From the NCBI GenBank assembly GCA_963676385.2, contig CAXXMM010000006.1, positions 124,001-188,000 on the forward strand: a stretch of DNA of 64,000 nucleotides, read 5' to 3'. Positions 60,472-64,000 of the stretch are shown one piece after another. Position 1 is the stretch's first letter. Each line of letters opens with the position of its first letter. Both the position numbers and the translations under genes were made by a program. Below the pieces are notes generated by a model. It saw only the letters and a list, made by a program, of their open reading frames with translations, did not search any database and was not told the DNA's origin. Source of the stretch: UBA1422 sp963676385. Its GTDB lineage: Bacteria; Bacillota; Clostridia; Peptostreptococcales; Anaerovoracaceae.

Positions 60472-61650
60472 TTACCAAATTTGTTGGAGTCGTTTCATTG
60501 CCTCTATGGTTTTCTCTTGATTGCCAAAGGCAGTAAGTCTAAAAAAGCCTTCTCCGTTGGCCCCAAATCCAACCCCCGGCGTTCCAACTAAATTGGCTTT
60601 TTCCAACAAGAAATCAAAAAACTGCCAAGAACCAAAGCCATCAGGAGTCTTCATCCAAATATAGGGAGAATGCTTGCCGCCGGTGTACCAAATGCCCAAT
60701 TTCTCCAACTGGTGGGCAATGGCCTTTGCATTTTTTTGATAATATCCCAGATTTCTCTTGATTTCTTTCTGGCCTTCACTGGAAAACACGGCTTCCCCGG
60801 CTCTTTGGGTGATATAGGAAGCACCATTGAATTTTGTGGATTGACGACGCATCCACAGTTTATGTAAGCTGGTTCCCTGACGCATTAATTTGTGAGGCAC
60901 AATGGTATACCCCAGTCTGGTTCCGGTAAATCCGGCCATTTTGGAAAACGAATTGAATTCTATGGCGCATTCCAACCCGCCCGGGATTTCATAAATACTT
61001 CGAGGTACCTGTGGGTCCGTTACAAATGCCTCATATGCCGCATCGTAAAGAATCACCGCGCCTTGCTTATTGGCATAATCCACCCATTGCTGTAATCCCT
61101 CTTTTGTGTATGCCGCTCCCGTAGGATTGTTGGGAGAACAAAGATAAATAATATCGGTTTTTTGATTTTGTATCGGCAAAGGCAAGAAGCCATTTTCCAT
61201 TGTCCCGTCTATAAATTCCACCTTACGGCCTATCATCTTGTTGGTGTCCAGGTATACCGGATACACCGGATTTGGAACCATTACTTTATTGTCATGTCCG
61301 AATATATCCAAAATATTGGCAACATCACATTTGCTTCCATCACTTACAAATATCTCCGTTTCTTCTACCGGGATGCCTCTCGTTGTATAGTAGGTGCCAA
61401 TGGCCTGTCGGAGAAATTCATATCCCTGTTCAGGGCCATAACCACGAAACGTATTGCCCGTTGCCATTTCTTCCACCGCTTTGTGAAGGCTCTTGATGAC
61501 AGCCTCAGGCAAGGGCAACGTTACATCGCCAATACCCAGCCGAATGATATCCGCCGTCGGGTTAGCGTCTCGAAACGCCTCAATTTTTTTATTGATGGTT
61601 GAAAACAAATAACTTTCTTCCAAGGTCAAATAGTTTTGATTAATCTGCAT
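60472..61650 (-). CDS. dapL: LL-diaminopimelate aminotransferase
   Basis: The 392-residue PLP enzyme turns tetrahydrodipicolinate and glutamate directly to LL-diaminopimelate, a short lysine/peptidoglycan route. Family features are IRLGIGDVTLPLPEAVIKSLHKAVEEM, GYGPEQGYEFLRQAI, LCSPNNPTGAAYT and the PLP lysine in SFSKMAGFTGTRLGY. It precedes dapF, as in many Clostridia. The start ATG follows a GGAG site. Confidence 0.93.
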   Translation of the reverse strand: MQINQNYLTLEESYLFSTINKKIEAFRDANPTADIIRLGIGDVTLPLPEAVIKSLHKAVEEMATGNTFRGYGPEQGYEFLRQAIGTYYTTRGIPVEETEIFVSDGSKCDVANILDIFGHDNKVMVPNPVYPVYLDTNKMIGRKVEFIDGTMENGFLPLPIQNQKTDIIYLCSPNNPTGAAYTKEGLQQWVDYANKQGAVILYDAAYEAFVTDPQVPRSIYEIPGGLECAIEFNSFSKMAGFTGTRLGYTIVPHKLMRQGTSLHKLWMRRQSTKFNGASYITQRAGEAVFSSEGQKEIKRNLGYYQKNAKAIAHQLEKLGIWYTGGKHSPYIWMKTPDGFGSWQFFDFLLEKANLVGTPGVGFGANGEGFFRLTAFGNQEKTIEAMKRLQQIW

Positions 61651-61668
61651 GGTTTCTTTCTGCTCCTA

Positions 61669-62508
61669 TTATATCTTTATCTCTCCTGAAAACACTTCTA
61701 CGGCATTTCCCGACATGAATATGGTTTCATCCGTTACCCGAATAATCAGTTCTCCTCCCAACAGACGTACCGTGACATCCGTGTTTTTCTTGGCAAATCC
61801 ATTTAAGATTGCAGCCATCACTGCAGCGCACGCGCCGGTGCCGCAGGCCAAAGTTTCTCCGCTTCCCCGTTCCCAAACCCGCATTTCTAAAGTTTGTTCA
61901 TCAATAACTTTGACAAACTCTGTGTTAATTCGTTGTGGGAATACCGTGTGGTTTTCAAAAATCGGTCCAATTGCCTCTAACTTTAGATTGGCAATTTCAG
62001 GTAAAAAAACCACACAGTGGGGGTTTCCCATAGAGACGGTGGTAACCTTCCACATGGTTTCGTCTATCTTCAGGGGATAAGATATCAGGAAGTGGTCTTT
62101 CCCTCGGTCTATGGTGATTTCTGAGGCTGTCAAACCGATTGCTGCCCCCATGTCCACTGTGGCACCCCGGGCCATCCCGTCTGAAACAATCATCTCGATG
62201 GTTTTCATGCCGCTACGGGTTTCCACTTGCAGGACTTCTTTTTTGACAATCCCCCTGTCATAAACATATTTTGCCACGCAACGAATGGCGTTGCCACACA
62301 TTCTTCCTTCCGAGCCGTCAGCGTTGAACATGCGCATTTTCACATCTCCCACGTCAGATGGACAGATGAGCACAATCCCATCTGCGCCTATAGAAAAGTG
62401 TCTGTCAGACAATCGAATACTCAATGCTTCAGGCTGGTCTATCTCCTCTGAAAGGCAGTCAAAATAAATATAATCATTTCCTGCCCCATGCATTTTTGTA
62501 AATTTCAT
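61669..62508 (-). CDS. dapF: Diaminopimelate epimerase
   Basis: The 279-residue cofactor-free epimerase turns LL- into meso-diaminopimelate for cell-wall and lysine synthesis. The two catalytic cysteines are Cys71 in GRMCGNAIR and the one in LACGTGACA. The N-terminus MKFTKMHGAGNDYIYFD is typical. Start at 62508 follows AAAGGGCGATGTA. It lies 18 bases before dapL in the same direction and near the mobA-like gene. Confidence 0.95.
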   Translation of the reverse strand: MKFTKMHGAGNDYIYFDCLSEEIDQPEALSIRLSDRHFSIGADGIVLICPSDVGDVKMRMFNADGSEGRMCGNAIRCVAKYVYDRGIVKKEVLQVETRSGMKTIEMIVSDGMARGATVDMGAAIGLTASEITIDRGKDHFLISYPLKIDETMWKVTTVSMGNPHCVVFLPEIANLKLEAIGPIFENHTVFPQRINTEFVKVIDEQTLEMRVWERGSGETLACGTGACAAVMAAILNGFAKKNTDVTVRLLGGELIIRVTDETIFMSGNAVEVFSGEIKI

Positions 62509-62539
62509 TACATCGCCCTTTCGTATATTCTTTGCATAT

Positions 62540-63156
62540 TTATCCTTTCCGTTTGTCTTCAACAGATTTTCCCTTCTTCATTGATTCCCTGGTCGCCCGC
62601 CAAGCCTTGTATGCGTCTTTTGTGTTCAGATTCAAAATTCCGCATCAGATTCATCCATATGGCAAGTGCAAATTTTCCCTTGATCCAAAGCGCGAAAGAC
62701 CGGCGCCGAACCACACACAATGACCGGGTAGATTTTTTTATAAAAATCCGTTTTATACACCCCAATCAACGGTTCTAACCGTCTCCCATGTTTCAGCAGT
62801 GTAATTTCATTTGACTGCCGCAAATGCAACTCCACCAACGTTACCATCGTCTTTGTGGTAATACCGGGACAATCAACTGGAATCACCAATGCATTTTCAT
62901 AAGAGGCACCCACAAAGCTACTATATAATCCACCCAATGGGCCTCTATTGGACATTAAGTCAGGAATAGTTCTGCATCCTTCAATGGTTTCAGAATAACC
63001 GGACAAAATAATTTCCCCAAATCCAAGATCCCTTCCTTTCTTAACCAGCACGTCAACAAACCTCATGGTGTCCCAATATAGATGTGCCTTGTTGGTTCCC
63101 ATTCGGATGCTTTTGCCACCGGCTAAAATAATAAGTGAAACTTGATTTAGATTCAT
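62540..63156 (-). pseudogene. mobA: Molybdenum cofactor guanylyltransferase-like (MobA), apparent frameshift
   Basis: The N-terminus SLIILAGGKSIRMGTNKAHLYW (residues ~7-28) is the MobA/GlmU-like nucleotidyltransferase motif, then PVDCPGITTKTM and LEPLIGVYK. As read, it stops after 174 residues (ending DESDAEF). One extra base in the T run (plus-strand AAAA at 62634-62637) would restore a MobA-type ending, NLNTKDAYKAW, running to TAA at 62540-62542, about 205 residues. Possibly a sequencing error. MobA links GMP to molybdopterin. No other molybdopterin gene lies in the window. Confidence 0.75.
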
Positions 63157-63262
63157 AAAATGCTCTTTACGCCTTTCATAATATATTGCCTTTTCAAGAG
63201 TATATCACGAGAAAGGGGTTCCCTCCAAGAAATTATTGTCATTCGTCAAAATTATCAGTTAA

Positions 63263-63280
63263 TTGATAATTATTTATCAA
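63263..63280. promoter_or_regulatory. AT-rich inverted repeat upstream of hydE
   Basis: TTGATAA-TTAT-TTATCAA, 7-bp perfect arms, is followed by TTGACT (63297-63302) and TACAAT (63319-63324), 16 bases apart. It may be an operator for hydE at about -59.5; AT-rich repeats arise easily by chance. Confidence 0.3.
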
Positions 63281-63296
63281 CTTTGTGCTTTATTCA

Positions 63297-63324
63297 TTGA
63301 CTTTTGGGTAAAATAACATACAAT
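63297..63324 (+). promoter_or_regulatory. Promoter of hydE
   Basis: TTGACT and TACAAT are separated by 16 bases, with a start expected near 63331, about 20 bases before the ATG at 63352. Confidence 0.5.
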
Positions 63325-63351
63325 TATATTCAAACTAATGAGGATTTATCC

Positions 63352-64000
63352 ATGACAAAACAGGAAATACTGGATGCTTTGATGTTGGAGGATTTCAGCC
63401 CCATATACAAGGAAGCCGATAAAATCAGAAAAAAAACAAAAGGCGATGATGTTTTTGTACGATCCATCATCGAGTTTTCTAATTATTGTAATCGCCAATG
63501 CAAGTATTGTGGCATCAATTGCTTGAACAATAACGTTGAGCGATACCGCATGTCTTTGGAAGAAATTGTTGAAACAGCACAACAAGCCATTGATGCAGGC
63601 TATCGAACCATTGTCCTTCAGTCCGGAGAAGATCCCTATTTTAACGGGGACAATGCCCAACGTTTAGGAGAAATCGTTTCAGCAATTTCCACCATACCTA
63701 CCAAGTATGCGCCGGAACCTGATGGTACGCAACCTCCTTTGGACATTACCCTTAGTACCGGAGAATTGTCTTATGAAGCCCTCGCATACTTGCGAGGATG
63801 TGGGGCAACTCGATATCTCCTTCGCCACGAAACTTCGGATCCGGTACTTTATGCCGCCCTTCATCCCTGTGGCACGCTGGAAAATCGCATACAGTGCTTA
63901 AAAAACATTAAACAGCTTGGGTACGAAACCGGCAGTGGCTTCATGGTGGGTCTTCCGGGACAAAGCCTGGAATCCTTAGCAAACGATGTGCTGCTGCTGG
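63352..64000 (+). CDS. hydE: [FeFe] hydrogenase maturase HydE, 3' end cut by window edge
   Basis: The first 216 residues of a radical SAM enzyme are visible. The CX3CX2C cluster is Cys46-Cys50-Cys53 (FSNYCNRQCKYCGINC), followed by RYRMSLEEIVETA and TIVLQSGEDPY, both HydE features. HydE helps make the H-cluster of [FeFe] hydrogenase, so the organism probably makes or uses H2. Start ATG at 63352-63354 with GAGG 8 bases upstream. hydF and hydG are not in view. Confidence 0.88.
   Translation, partial: MTKQEILDALMLEDFSPIYKEADKIRKKTKGDDVFVRSIIEFSNYCNRQCKYCGINCLNNNVERYRMSLEEIVETAQQAIDAGYRTIVLQSGEDPYFNGDNAQRLGEIVSAISTIPTKYAPEPDGTQPPLDITLSTGELSYEALAYLRGCGATRYLLRHETSDPVLYAALHPCGTLENRIQCLKNIKQLGYETGSGFMVGLPGQSLESLANDVLLL

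Noticed and set aside
1..64000. tRNA genes, riboswitches, prophage or insertion sequences
   Set aside because: I looked for cloverleaf ends, T-box or cofactor-riboswitch cores and transposase genes in the intergenic gaps and saw none by eye; a covariance-model scan would be decisive.

Overview
The window looks like chromosome of an anaerobic, low-to-moderate GC, Gram-positive member of the Clostridia. The evidence is the gene orders (atpIBEFHAGDC; SRP RNA-dnaX-ybaB-recR), DapL-type lysine/diaminopimelate synthesis, a HydE maturase for [FeFe] hydrogenase, two large APC amino-acid permeases, a DUF3343 protein and a NifU-like/GGGtGRT pair. An amino-acid-fermenting lineage near Anaerovoracaceae/Eubacterium is possible, but that is a guess. 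I found no tRNA, rRNA, CRISPR array, prophage or insertion sequence.

Layout. Positions 1-13.7 kb (minus strand) hold housekeeping genes: glnS, malic enzyme, truA, dCMP deaminase, a MATE exporter with an apparent frameshift, the full F-type ATP synthase operon, then a solute-binding lipoprotein and a small partial ORF. Positions 13.8-19.4 kb hold a PLP deaminase/desulfhydrase, a thioesterase and two amino-acid permeases. Positions 19.5-26.6 kb (minus) carry the recR-ybaB-dnaX-SRP RNA block, an AIR-synthase-like protein, ligA and a saccharopine-dehydrogenase-like enzyme. Positions 26.8-33.6 kb carry an AraC regulator with an extra C-terminal domain, pgeF, a DUF3343 protein, pcrA and the NifU-like/GGGtGRT pair. 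Positions 33.8-40.1 kb are a self-contained catabolic operon (class III aminotransferase, class II aldolase, FGGY kinase, MFS transporter, TetR regulator) with a good promoter and a TetR-type palindrome at its head.

The most unusual part is 40.1-60.4 kb. It encodes an ECF transporter (two ATPases, a T component fused to an extracellular purple-acid-phosphatase-like domain, and an S-like membrane protein). It also encodes an ExbB/TolQ-type protein next to a DUF2149 protein that resembles ExbD, and eight secreted, lipid-anchored or membrane-anchored proteins. These eight are built from about a dozen copies of one module that resembles the sulfite-oxidase/molybdopterin-binding fold, several with FN3, GLUG, Big_3 or coiled-coil parts. 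A Crp/Fnr regulator and a divergent DUF4213/DUF364 (heavy-metal-chelation type) protein close the locus. Palindromes of the form TGTTGYnnnnRCAACA lie before two surface-protein genes at exactly -41.5 from good -10 boxes, and a third lies between the crp gene and the DUF364 gene. I infer one Crp-controlled regulon for capturing and importing a metal, metal chelate or cofactor, with an ExbBD-like motor in a bacterium that has no visible outer-membrane genes. The substrate is unknown.

Positions 60.4-64 kb hold dapL, dapF, a frameshifted mobA-like gene and the start of hydE. Two genes (MATE and mobA) each appear broken by one base in a four-base homopolymer. Both may be sequencing errors.
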